Source: Phytopythium helicoides
Taxonomy: Eukaryota; Oomycota; Peronosporomycetes; Pythiales; Pythiaceae
Direction: 5' to 3'
NCBI GenBank assembly: GCA_024867545.1
Contig: JANFNE010000088.1
Location: forward strand, 1-41,364
Length of the DNA: 41,364 nucleotides
Positions 10,067 through 19,169 of the stretch are shown here, one piece after another (positions within the stretch are counted from its first letter, which is position 1; the number at the start of each line of letters is the position of its first letter). The position numbers and the translations under genes are program-made. Below the pieces are notes generated by a model, which worked only from the letters and a program-made list of their open reading frames with translations, was not told the DNA's origin and did not search any database.

Positions 10067-11584
10067 GGCACTGACATAGACACTAGGTAAGCCAATACAA
10101 ATTCCAAGTTATTTCGGCCTCCGTTTTGCACAGAGCCACAAGCTACAGTGACAAGCTAAACTTCATGCAATGTTTAATATAACAGCCTAGTCATCCTCTT
10201 CTTGACCTTGCCGCACGCCCTAACCCACACTGTTTGCGCGCCAAGTTTGTTAAGCGTTTTGCGCGGCACATACTCAAACAGAATGGGGGTTTCAGTTGTA
10301 CAGTCGTGAATGCCGCCCTCCATTCACTCTTGCTCGCGTGCGGTCCATACCAAAGCAAGTGTTACGTTGTCGTAGCCTCATTTTTGTCGAGCCCTGTCAA
10401 TTCGTACTTCACTGTCGGAAATGGCAACGACTCTGAGATGGTCACAACGTGATTTGTGATTGGCTGAAATTAGTTGTCTGATACAACTTTCAGTCGGATA
10501 CTACTCAAGTTTTACGGATATTTATTTGATGATTCCCTCTCCCTCTCCTAGCGCCGTCGACCTCGGCATGAGCAAGAGCACGAGTGAGACGATCGAGACG
10601 AACGATTTCCGAGAGCCGTCGACTACAGCACCAGCATGAGCATGAGCACAAGCGAGACGAGCGCCGTCAGCAGCAGCACGATCACGAATGCATGGACGAC
10701 GAGGATGGAGAGCTTCTAGCCTCTCGGACGTATCCCTTTTTTTTGTTATTTACCCTATCATCGAATCTGTCTGTATTCCTCTGTGACATCCGTTTCCCTC
10801 GCCCACTCCTCGGTTTGGCATTCCTCGCTTGCGCTCATTTTCAGATTCTCGCGATGGGCGGCAGTGGTTTGAGCGGTGTCTTCGAGTTCGTCGCAGTCTC
10901 AGCCTGGTGCATGTCTCTTGTCGGCATCCCTGAACGAACTGGCCACCCCAGGCTTCGCGACGGACCTTCGGCTGCCTTCTATTGCTGTAATGGCGAACAC
11001 GATCCCTCTGGGGTCGGACGCGGTTTCTCCGCTGCGCTTGGTCCAGTCCAGCGGGGATACCTGGTTGCTGCCGTTGCTCCCTGGTGATGTTTCCGCCTCT
11101 GAGCCCCCATAAGTTTGGTGTTTCACGCTCCCAGTCTCATCGTTAAAATGCAGGTTGAATATTAAGATGATGTCACTGTTAGCATTATCGATAGCACCGA
11201 CGTTCTATATCCGAGTGGTGTCGAGCACGACGGGATCAGCGCCATGTTCGCTGATGACGGCAGCTTCATGCTCAGTGGAGACGACAGGTTCCTTCAGTAG
11301 CGGGGCGCTCCCCGCACACTTTCCATATTGCATATGTAGCTAGTATCTACCGTTTTATTGCATATGTAGGTAGGACTTGTGACGCGTGTCACCGCGTAGT
11401 CACGCGTCGACGTACCTCGCTCTGATTGGCTGATGTGGTCTGGAGGCCTCAGCCTCCCGCAGATAATGAAGCAGAGTTGAATTTGCTTCCTTCGAGCAAC
11501 GTGCTAGTATCGTAGCGGGCTTTAGGCCCGTTAAGCCTGCTAGAAGATGGTCTTGGCCCTGTACTAGCCGGTAATGCACATCTC
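10067..11584. other. Mostly unassigned host sequence with possible gene fragments
   Basis: No family is recognisable. A plus-frame stretch at 10876-11112 (Ser/Leu/Pro-rich) and a short one around 11160-11300 (DSTDVLYPSGVEHDGISAMF) look mildly coding but start without an ATG or end quickly. Short direct repeats rich in ATGAGCA.GAGCAC occur at 10567-10660. Small palindromes such as GCGGGGCGCTCCCCGC (near 11300) resemble the texture around the TIR element. Confidence 0.35.
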
Positions 11585-12690
11585 TTGAATGTGAGAGATA
11601 ACAGCTCCTCTGATAGCCCTAAATGTCGTCTAGATGCTGCTGCCTTAGACTCTTTCGCATTCGACTTGTCGGTTATCGATCTCGCTGTGCTCTCTCCTCA
11701 AAGCGTTTCCAATGCTGCGTTGACTGCATCATCACTTCTACCAGCGGTGCCCACACTTTCGAGTCGTGACCCTCCAAGGCACAATCCCACCAGCAGTGAA
11801 TTGTTTGGTGGTGTGCTGTCGGTCCCTCTCGAGAAGGGACTGGCTGATGCCGGACTCGACGGCATTGATAGTAACGAGGAAGATAGCATACAGGAGAGCC
11901 GGATCTTGGCACGACATCGCCTCCATCGGTGCTGCGCGATTGAGACCGAGCCTGACTCGGATACTTCACCGGCATCTCTAGTCATGATTGACCTCTGTGT
12001 CGACAATTCAGATTCTGATGATGAGGTCGCGACTATTGGTCCCGTTGAGCACCCTTAGCGCCTTCTTGATCCACGTCTTCATCCACCCAGATACGAAGCG
12101 TCCGAACGTTTTCACCAAGGGGATGCCTTGCAATTACGATCAAACTTGGTCGATCATTCGGCTCATCATGTGCCGAAGAGATCTTCCCCATCGTGCATAC
12201 ATGGTTCAGTGAAGGTCTCGAAAAACTCAAATCTCATGGATATGGGAGGAAAATCTTCGCCATTTGGAAATAATCACACGCCAGGTTGATGAGTGGTTTG
12301 ATTTTGAAACCAATTGCCCGTTCAAGTACTTTTATCGGAAGCATTTTCCAAGTGAAGCCCTATCTGAGCAGGGCCTCTGTTTCTGGGACGCGTTTCGTGC
12401 TTCGTGTTGGGTCCTCAAGCGACCGGATCTCGCCAATGATGTACTGTAGAACGAGTTTATCTTCGATTTGGATCGTCCTGTGGATGAAATTGGAATGACG
12501 GCAAAGTCGATCCATAGCTGGTTCGTCTTTCTTACCCGTCGATCTGTTTGACTCGACTACCAACAATTGTTCTCGGAGCGTCTTGACCGTTCGATCACTA
12601 GCTGGAAAAATTTGGACGATTCTGCTCGGCATGAGCTTTCCTCTGGAATCTACCTCGTCATTGCTGGTCAAGAGGATGTCGACCATGCTT
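11585..12690 (+). pseudogene. Broken gene: acidic segment plus possible cysteine-peptidase-like tail
   Basis: The frame 11585-12058 has no ATG start and encodes an acidic, Ser-rich sequence ending in VMIDLCVDNSDSDDEVATIG, which resembles a SUMO-interacting motif with an acidic flank. Further plus-frame pieces follow after frame changes: VHTWFSEGLEKLKSHGYGRK, then VDEWFDFETNCPFKYFYRKH and EQGLCFWDAFRASCWVL, a stop at 12447, then NEFIFDLDRPVDEIG, and finally GIYLVIAGQEDVDHALCLSL. The GLCFWDAF...GIYLV...DHALCL arrangement recalls the Cys and His blocks of OTU-like cysteine peptidases seen in some eukaryotic mobile elements, but this is tentative. Multiple stops and frameshifts make it non-functional. 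Confidence 0.35.
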
Positions 12691-12767
12691 TGTGCTTATC
12701 TCTCACGGCCCTGACAAGCCATGTGACATGATTAACGACGTTACTAGGGTTTAGGGTCCCTAAACAT

Positions 12768-12895
12768 GGCAGGACATTGGGCAATTATACTTGAAATTTG
12801 TATTGAAAATGGCAGGACATTGGGCAACCCTCCTCGGACCCAATGTCCTGCCATTTTCAATACAAATTTCAAGTATAATTGCCCAATGTCCTGCC
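12768..12895. repeat. Long perfect-looking hairpin of module A
   Basis: The left arm has two copies of GGCAGGACATTGGGC separated by ATTATACTTGAAATTTGTAT plus a few bases. The loop is near ACCCTCCTCGGAC and the right arm is the complement over roughly 58 bp. A third, imperfect copy of the right-arm unit follows at 12900-12950. Confidence 0.9.
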
Positions 12896-13729
12896 CTCGC
12901 GCAATGTCCTGCCACTTTCAATACAAATTTCTAGTACAATTGCCCACGGGTATAACATCCGATACAAAAGTGAAACCTTACCCACGGTACTACCACAAAG
13001 CCATACTGTACATAACAACGATGTCACAGGAATGATGCTAGATTATTGGCAGTTGTGTTGTACATTGTGTGGGTAGTAAAACCACATGTACTGCCACCGT
13101 AGCAAGTAGATAGATGTGAACACTACACAGGCAAGTTATTCGCAATCAAGCAACCATTGCCATTCTTGTTATCAAGAAGTGTGTGACTGTCAATATCATT
13201 CATGTAAGCTGAGGGACTGACGACATGTACCAATTCAAGCACACATACAGAACATGAAGCAAATTCAAAAGATGGACAATCAACTACCGAGGAAACAAAC
13301 AGACTTGGTATAGCAGTGGGCGACTGTGAATGTATACGAGAAACAATACGAATTCGTGAATCTGATGTCACCAAGGTACACATGTGGAACATACCATGAG
13401 CGAGTGTAATCCTACATTTTCGATTGGTTCACAATGAAATCTAACGCCATGAGATGCTACCAATATATAATTGACTGACATGTGGCAGATGACAACGTGT
13501 GATAGCTTCTTGAGAAACACTTGATGATCATATGCACTGTGATGTGACGACTACTGTTCTAAGACGAGGCGACATTGATGACTCCAGCTCAATTAGTTGA
13601 TCATCAAGTTGCATTTATGCGATGCATGTAATGAGCATGCAGTGAACCAAAAGAAAACGCGTGATTCACTACACGACAAACTGTACACAGAACATGTTGA
13701 TCGAACATAACTGTTGGCGACCTACACCG

Positions 13730-13860
13730 GTGTCTCAAAAGGTGGTAGTAGTTTTACCTCTGCATGCAGCGCGAAGGTCAACTCGAACTCTTGAGCGTGT
13801 GGTCGCCTCTCGGTAATTGATTTCAACCGACAGACAGCTACACTGCACGTGCAAACCCAG
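13730..13860 (+). other. 131-bp GT...AG segment (intron-like), module A
   Basis: It begins GTGTCTCAAAAGG and ends GCAAACCCAG. The equivalent point in module F (about 40408/40409) lacks it exactly, with CTTCAGAGACG following directly. The same segment is present in module B at 15244-15374. Confidence 0.6.
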
Positions 13861-14042
13861 CTTCAGAGACGTGCTTATTCTCTTTTGGCAATCAATGCCA
13901 GATAGTTTCAAGGAAACCTGGCTGCGCTGTCCATCATGATATTGGATGCATGAAATGAAACCACAGTGTTTGGAAGTGGGTATTATGATGAAGAGAGGAT
14001 CATGTTTCAACCAACTAGACGAATGAATACCTCTATATATAT

Positions 14043-14254
14043 ACTATATATATACTATGCGGAATGAACGTTCATTCGGGGTTCCGTGGTGCCGTAATAT
14101 TGGGTAAATTACCGGGTTTTGTTTGCATTCGATACCGTAATTTACTTGATTCGGACCGTAATAAACCCTATATATATACTATGCGGAATGAACGTTCATT
14201 CGGGGTTCCGTGGTGCCGTAATATTTGGTAAATTACCGGGTTTTGTTTGCATTT
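14043..14254 (+). repeat. Two direct copies of an 85-bp unit with a 16-bp palindrome
   Basis: Copies at about 14043-14130 and 14168-14254 share TATACTATGCGGAATGAACG and the following stretch to GGGTTTTGTTTGCATT. The core GAATGAACGTTCATTC is a perfect palindrome. They lie between the end of module A and the telomere tract of module B. Confidence 0.8.
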
Positions 14255-14281
14255 GGGTTTAGGGTTTAGGGAACTTAAACA

Positions 14282-14411
14282 GGGGAGGACAATGGCCCAT
14301 TTCATACAAACTTCAAGATAAAATGGGGAGGACAATGGCCACCCCTCCCCGGAGCCATTGTCCTCCCCTTTTTATCTTGACTTTTGTATGAAATGAGCCA
14401 TTGTCCTCCCC
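14282..14411. repeat. Long hairpin of module B (GGGGAGGACAATGG class)
   Basis: The left arm has two GGGGAGGACAATGGC units separated by CATTTCATACAAACTTCAAG and a few bases. The loop is near ACCCCTCCCCGGAG and the right arm is complementary with few mismatches. The same class occurs in modules D, E and F. Confidence 0.9.
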
Positions 14412-15243
14412 GAGCGCAATGTCCTCCCCCTTAACTATGGAAATTCCCTATATGTGGGCCCTTGATGGAAACTCCGATACAAAAACTAAACCTCACCCAC
14501 GGTACTACCGCAAAGCCATACTGTACGTAACAACGATGTCACTGGAATGTTGCTAGATTATTGGCAGTTGTGGTGGACATTGTGTGGGTAGTAAAACCAC
14601 ATGTACTGCCACCGTAGCAAGTAGATGGATGTGAACACTACACAGGCAAGTTATTCTCAATCAAGCAACCGTTGCTATTCTTGTTATCAAGAAGTGTGTG
14701 ACTGTCAATATCATTCATGTAAGCTGAGGGACTGACGACATGTACCAATTCAAGCACACATACAGAACATGAAGCAAATTCAAAAGATGGACAATCAACT
14801 ACCGAGGAAACAAACAGACTTGGTATAGCAGTGGGTGACTGTGAATGTATACGAGAAACAATACGAATTCGTGAGTCTGATGTCATCAAGGTACACATGT
14901 GGAACATACCATGAGCGAGTGTAATCCTACATTTTCGATTGGTTCACAATGAAATCTAACGCCATGAGATGCTACCAATATATAATTGACTGACATGTGG
15001 CAGATGGCAACATGTGATAGCTTCTTGAGCAATATTTGATGATCATATGCACTGTGATGTGACGACTAGTGTTCTAAGACGAGGCGACATTGATGACTAC
15101 AGCTCAATTAGTTGATCATCAAGTGCATTTATGCGATGCATGTAATGAGCATGCAGTGAACCAAAAGAAAACGCGTGATTCACTACACGACAAACTGTGA
15201 ACAGAACATGTTGATCGAACATAACTGTTGGCGACCTACACCG

Positions 15244-15374
15244 GTGTCTCAAAAGGTGGTAGTAGTTTTACCTCTGCATGCAGCGCGAAGGTCAACTCGA
15301 ACTCTTGAGCGTGTGGTCGCCTCTCGGTAATTGATTTCAACCGACAGACAGCTACACTGCACGTGCAAACCCAG
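15244..15374 (+). other. 131-bp GT...AG segment (intron-like), module B
   Basis: Same length and boundaries as 13730-13860 in module A; absent from module F. Confidence 0.6.
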
Positions 15375-15808
15375 CTTCAGAGACGTGCTTATTCTCTTTT
15401 GGCAATCAATGCCAGATAGTTTCAAGGAAACCTGCCTGCGCTGTCCATCATGATATTGGATGCATGAAATGAAACCACAGTGTTTGGAAGTGGGTATTAT
15501 GATGAAGAGAGGATCATGTTTTCAACAAACTAGATGAACGAATACCATGTCGGTGCTGATGTGTCAGCTGAACTTTGACGCGCGCATTTGTATGAGTATG
15601 TGGTGACTCGAGTTTCTATCACAGATTATGGTGTACAGTGATGATGTTCCGCACATTACGGTTAGGCAGTACATTGCGACGGCTGAAGTGGAGTAAGGTA
15701 TCGTTTAAGAAGATTGTAGAGCATTGCGTATTTGATGACTCATGTGATGGTGTTGTGGATACGAGAAGAGAAACAAAGAAACGTAGTGATGCAGAATGGT
15801 ACTATATA

Positions 15809-16582
15809 GTATATTAGAGGGCGTGAATTCGTATATTAGAGCCCCCCTAAAGCCCTCTCGTGCATAGAAAGACCGCGCAATGACACGTCATTAATTCATG
15901 ATTTAGAGAGCTCTCGTGCATAGAACCGTTCTCGCAATGATACGCAATCAAATGATACTCTAACTCTTTGTGATACTTTCGCGCTTCGCGCAATGATACT
16001 TCTATTATGTTTCAACTTGTTACAATACTCAAAGATGCATTCGTAATCAAAGAATTGTAAAAAGAGAGAGCATGGGTAGGCAAAAATGAGGGGGGGTAGG
16101 CTACTTTTTAGCCCCTCCCCTGCTAATTTTAATAATGACAATGCCCGAACGCTGCTTATATCATTAGAAAAAAAAAGGGGTGGGGAGGAGGCCATTGACC
16201 CCCAACTTTCTTTTATATACCCGTTTTTTTTTCTCTGTGCGCGCGCGTAATTTACATACACACACGTATATATACTTATTATTCTGCGCGCACAGCTACA
16301 TCATTTTTTTATCCTTATCATCCAACTTTGATTTTTGCCCTCCCTCCTCTCCCTCCTCTCCTCTTATAAATAAACTATATATAAATATATAATAAAAGAG
16401 TATATAGAGAGCTTATAGAGAAAGAAAAAAAAGGGGGGGGAGAGGAAATAAAAGGGAGAGGAAGGGGGGCAATGCCCCGAGATAATGATTATTGTATTTA
16501 TGTTCCATTATTAAAGAGACTATGTATTTGAAACAATAAAACACAGTTACGAAATAAGGAGGAGAAAAAGTTGGGACGCAAT
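15809..16582 (+). repeat. Left terminal inverted repeat of the virus (774 bp)
   Basis: Matches the reverse complement of 34052-34825 over its whole length. The outer end carries GTATATTAGAG twice (15809 and 15831), CTCTCGTGCATAGAA twice and CGCAATGA(C/T)AC three times or more. The inner part has purine-rich tracts of A and G runs (about 16420-16475). Two frames inside it (121 and 70 residues) recur identically in the other repeat and are treated as chance. Confidence 0.95.
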
Positions 16583-16713
16583 CAGATCAGGGGAGATGAG
16601 TCAATGGGAGAGACAGGCGATATCAGATCAGGGTGATGAGTGTATTGTGAGTTAGCCTGTAAATGTAGGTATGCAATCAATGGACTTCGGCTAACGTGCT
16701 GCTATAGTAGCAG

Positions 16714-17523
16714 TCAGAGCGACATCTCGCTGGCCGCATAGCTACTGTCGGTCTCTTCCTCCTTGAACTCGTAGGCATAGTCGTGGTCGTGTATCTCGTT
16801 TTGTTGCATTGCCATATTTGCGAGCTGATCCGCGAGGTTCTCAGCTACCTGTGCGTTCTGGCGAGCAGTGGCCTCTGCACGAGTTAGATCCAGCATGTCC
16901 TCGATCATCTCGTATTGGCGACACAAATTGATCATTTCCAACTCCATCTTCGTGATGAATGCCCAGCCGGTTTGTTGAGTCTCGTTGCCACGGCAGCTTT
17001 GGCAGTAAGCTGGATGAAAGTCAGCTTTCACCGTTTTCGCATTCGTCGGCTCGCCCTGTTTGTTGGTTTTGCCGTGATGGTGCGTCCAGTGGTTGTAGCA
17101 GAGAACCGCGTCCGCCTTCGTTATGTTGAACAGTAGCTTTGCTTGCGGGAGCTTCTCTCCCAGCTCCATGTCTGGGACCTCGTCGTTCTCTGTGCGTCCA
17201 AGAGCGCGTCGGGGATTCACCACTGCTGCATTCACTGGTGCTGCCGATGCCGATGCCGATGCCGCATTTGCACTCAGCGCTGCTGCTGTTGCTTGTGCAA
17301 TAGCGTTGATCACGGCGAATTGTGTCTCTCCCCACTGCATTTGTTGAGCGAATGGTTGATGGGTCGGTGCTGGAGCGATGAATTGTTGCGTGGTAGATGC
17401 CGATGCTGGCGCTGGAGCGATTGAGAGTTGCGTGGTAGATGCCGGTGCTGATTGATGCTGACTTCCAGAGCTTGAACTGGAACGGGAGCGAGTGCGAAGA
17501 GCGAGCTGGTTGTTGTTGTCCAT
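16714..17523 (-). CDS. Hypothetical GC-rich viral cargo protein, 269 aa
   Basis: Starts at ATG 17523 (MDNNNQLALRTRSRS). The first 110 residues are low-complexity Ser/Ala/Pro/Gln. The rest is folded-looking, with Cys/His residues (AVLCYNHWTHHHGK and HPAYCQSCRGNETQQTGW) that could form one zinc site, then a helical, coiled-coil-like segment (LDLTRAEATARQNAQVAENL) and an acidic tail (EFKEEETDSSYAASEMSL). I recognise no family. Its GC-rich codons contrast with the AT-rich capsid genes, and no TATATA box stands directly upstream, so it may have been acquired from the host or another element. It is the first gene inside the left terminal repeat, a usual place for accessory genes. Confidence 0.6.
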   Translation of the reverse strand: MDNNNQLALRTRSRSSSSSGSQHQSAPASTTQLSIAPAPASASTTQQFIAPAPTHQPFAQQMQWGETQFAVINAIAQATAAALSANAASASASAAPVNAAVVNPRRALGRTENDEVPDMELGEKLPQAKLLFNITKADAVLCYNHWTHHHGKTNKQGEPTNAKTVKADFHPAYCQSCRGNETQQTGWAFITKMELEMINLCRQYEMIEDMLDLTRAEATARQNAQVAENLADQLANMAMQQNEIHDHDYAYEFKEEETDSSYAASEMSL

Positions 17524-17602
17524 GGCGGCGATTGAGGAATGAGCGAACTGGGCGGGCGCATGCTTCCCGCAGTCGTTTCTCGTTGGTTACAAAAAAAACT
17601 CC

Positions 17603-17668
17603 TGCGATTCGCTGAATTGACCAATCGTTGAGAGAATCGCTGGTGCGATTCGCTGAATTGACCAATCG
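17603..17668. promoter_or_regulatory. Direct 25-bp repeat upstream of the 269-aa gene
   Basis: TGCGATTCGCTGAATTGACC plus AATCG occurs at 17603-17627 and 17644-17668. Read on the minus strand each copy carries ATTGG (CCAAT-box core) and both lie upstream of ATG 17523. A TATATAAAG lies farther upstream near 17720. A regulatory role is inference. Confidence 0.4.
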
Positions 17669-17719
17669 CAGAGGAAACCGCTCCTGAGATTTGCACTTTT
17701 ATCAACCAATCAGATTGCT

Positions 17720-18157
17720 TTATATATTTGTTCCAGCCAATGAGACAATGGCTTCTTTGAGTCTTTTGCAGTTTGTATTGACGAAGTCGTTATTTTTGAG
17801 CCAATCAAAATAGTTCGGATCGTTCTGCTTGATCCACTTGATCGTTTTGGATCTATACTTACCCCAAGTCATTACAAAGGATGTGTCGCTATTTTTAAGG
17901 TTCTTATCTAAGAAATCTCTAATTTCAGGGTCATCGCCAATCAGAATCATCTGAGTTTTCAGCCAATTGCAATAGCTCGGATCTTTTTTAAATACATCTT
18001 CAATCTGTTCGCCTCGGTATTTACCAAAACGAAGCATTGTCTTTTCATTATTTTCAGAATCTGACCGCGGAGATACTGGCGGAGTTGAACGGAATTGACC
18101 GCCGCTATGATTTGAGTCTGTGCTTAGGAAAAAATCCTTCATTGATCCACGAACCAT
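17720..18157 (-). CDS. Tandem GKYRG-type domain protein (exonuclease X C-terminal-like)
   Basis: A 145-residue protein with two copies of a short module: MLRFGKYRGEQIEDVFKKDP...CNWL at about residues 40-65 and VMTWGKYRSKTIKWIKQNDP..FDWL at about 94-122. This motif (GKY+G...I...DP.Y..WL) is that of the small domain at the C-terminus of exodeoxyribonuclease X-like proteins, common as a stand-alone protein in giant viruses and their relatives. It is thought to bind nucleic acid, but no nuclease active site is present here. The first 35 residues are Ser-rich. The start at 18157 is preceded by TATATAGG at about 25 bp. It is divergent to the 83-aa gene and AT-rich like the core viral genes. Confidence 0.65.
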   Translation of the reverse strand: MVRGSMKDFFLSTDSNHSGGQFRSTPPVSPRSDSENNEKTMLRFGKYRGEQIEDVFKKDPSYCNWLKTQMILIGDDPEIRDFLDKNLKNSDTSFVMTWGKYRSKTIKWIKQNDPNYFDWLKNNDFVNTNCKRLKEAIVSLAGTNI

Positions 18158-18246
18158 TTTTTTGAATATACCTATATAGTATAGGCGATACCCCGTTCGG
18201 TTTTTAATTAATTAATCTGATTTGTTTCATCTTTGTAATATAGCAG

Positions 18247-18498
18247 ATGGATATTGAATATCTGGAAATGCCGGAAGCTGAAGTTATTACAATAGACTCT
18301 AATTATTACAAATCAGAAAATGAAAGCAAACCGATTCAAAAAGACGATCTGTTATTTTATCAAAAATTCATGACCAAACCAACAACTCAAAAACGCAGAA
18401 TGCCTTCGCTGATTCAGCCACATAAAAAAATTAAGCGCATGTCTGCTAAACCTGAGCTGTTCGCTACTTTAGAAGAATCTCTTCTATACAAACAGTAG
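18247..18498 (+). CDS. Small hypothetical viral protein, 83 aa
   Basis: Starts at ATG 18247 (MDIEYLEMPEAEVITIDSNY). Acidic N-terminus, basic middle (TQKRRMPSLIQPHKKIKRMS). EVITIDSN is a hydrophobic-acidic patch that resembles a SUMO-interacting motif, though weakly. No family recognised. It is transcribed away from the GKYRG protein and shares the AT-rich intergenic region 18158-18246. Confidence 0.5.
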   Translation: MDIEYLEMPEAEVITIDSNYYKSENESKPIQKDDLLFYQKFMTKPTTQKRRMPSLIQPHKKIKRMSAKPELFATLEESLLYKQ

Positions 18499-18705
18499 AT
18501 GGTCTTTTTTTTCAGAAAGCGCAATACACACATAGAGTAGGTTTAAGAGAATTCATAGATATATAATAATAGCTTCATACACATACATATAACCACATAC
18601 GGCGGAGGCGGTGGTGTCAATTTTCAAGATCTCGCGCTAATGAAAATGACTTGACATAAGATGAAAATTACCTTATATATTGTTGAACAAATTTCAAATA
18701 GAAAA

Positions 18706-19101
18706 CTAAATTAATGGCTTACGAAGATGAAACGATTTGTAAAAATTAGACAATGAATCATGCTGCAAATACCATAACCAAAGAACGCAGTAGTCCCCAC
18801 AATGTCCGTAGCGATAGTCTTGTATGTTGATTTTGTAATACTTGTAATCGCGAGGGATAACCCGTGGAATTGGCAATCCTAATGCATCAAAATAGAGCTT
18901 GTCTTTGTTGCTAACTGCAACCCAATGAGTTCCTGAGATAGCAGGAGTTCCCATATTGAGAATGCAGTAATCTTTTTTTGTATCTAAGTATTGCTTGAAT
19001 GCAATTTGATCCACTTTGACTTCCATTGCTTTCGCAAGTTTCAACAAATCGTGATCTGAATCAATTGATGATTCTATTATATGTTTCACTCCCATTCGCA
19101 T
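18706..19101 (-). CDS. Adenain-like maturation cysteine protease
   Basis: A 131-residue protein with the C5/C48-type catalytic order: His in GTHWVAVSNKDKLYFDALGL (HW), Asp in the same stretch (YFDALG), Gln in IQDYRYGHCGDYC and the nucleophile Cys in GDYCVLWLWYLQ. The CG.(F/Y)C block is diagnostic of adenovirus-type and Ulp1-like proteases. In virophages, Polintons and many PLVs this enzyme cleaves capsid-associated proteins during maturation, which its position head to head with the major capsid gene supports. It is short but complete for this group. The shared promoter region 19102-19169 has TATATATC/GATATATA. Confidence 0.85.
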   Translation of the reverse strand: MRMGVKHIIESSIDSDHDLLKLAKAMEVKVDQIAFKQYLDTKKDYCILNMGTPAISGTHWVAVSNKDKLYFDALGLPIPRVIPRDYKYYKINIQDYRYGHCGDYCVLWLWYLQHDSLSNFYKSFHLRKPLI

Positions 19102-19169
19102 AATTTAATTTAGATTTTTTATATTATGTATGATATATAACTCTCTGATAACATCAGCGATAGACCAAA
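19102..19169. promoter_or_regulatory. Shared promoter, protease/major capsid
   Basis: A 68-bp gap between divergent starts with ATGATATATAACTC near its middle and AT-rich flanks. A TATA element there would serve both genes. Confidence 0.5.

Larger units (their letters stand above)
12745..14036 (+). repeat. Subtelomeric module A (telomere tract, hairpin, 1.1 kb body)
   Basis: It starts with AGGGTTTAGGGTCCCTAAAC, a telomere tract turning head to head, then the hairpin at 12768-12895, then a body collinear with modules B and F. It departs from B after GAATACC near 14033. Relative to F it keeps the 131-bp GT...AG segment. Fragments of coding sequence are frameshifted, so no gene is called. Confidence 0.8.
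14255..15808 (+). repeat. Subtelomeric module B, left part, interrupted by the virus
   Basis: Telomere tract 14255-14271, hairpin 14282-14411, then a body matching module F through GTGATGCAGAATGGTA. The rest of the module resumes beyond the virus at about 34826 (GTATATAGAACGTCGCAGAC) and continues to 34946. It has the 131-bp GT...AG segment at 15244-15374. Apparent coding fragments contain stops. Confidence 0.85.

Noticed and set aside
13123..13392. 89-codon minus frame in modules A and B
   Set aside because: Preserved only because the modules are near-identical; the frame is shorter or shifted in F.
15896..16392. 121- and 70-codon frames inside the viral terminal repeats (also 34242-34738)
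   Set aside because: They recur only because the repeat is duplicated, overlap each other on opposite strands, run through purine tracts and have no TATA box placed like those of other viral genes.
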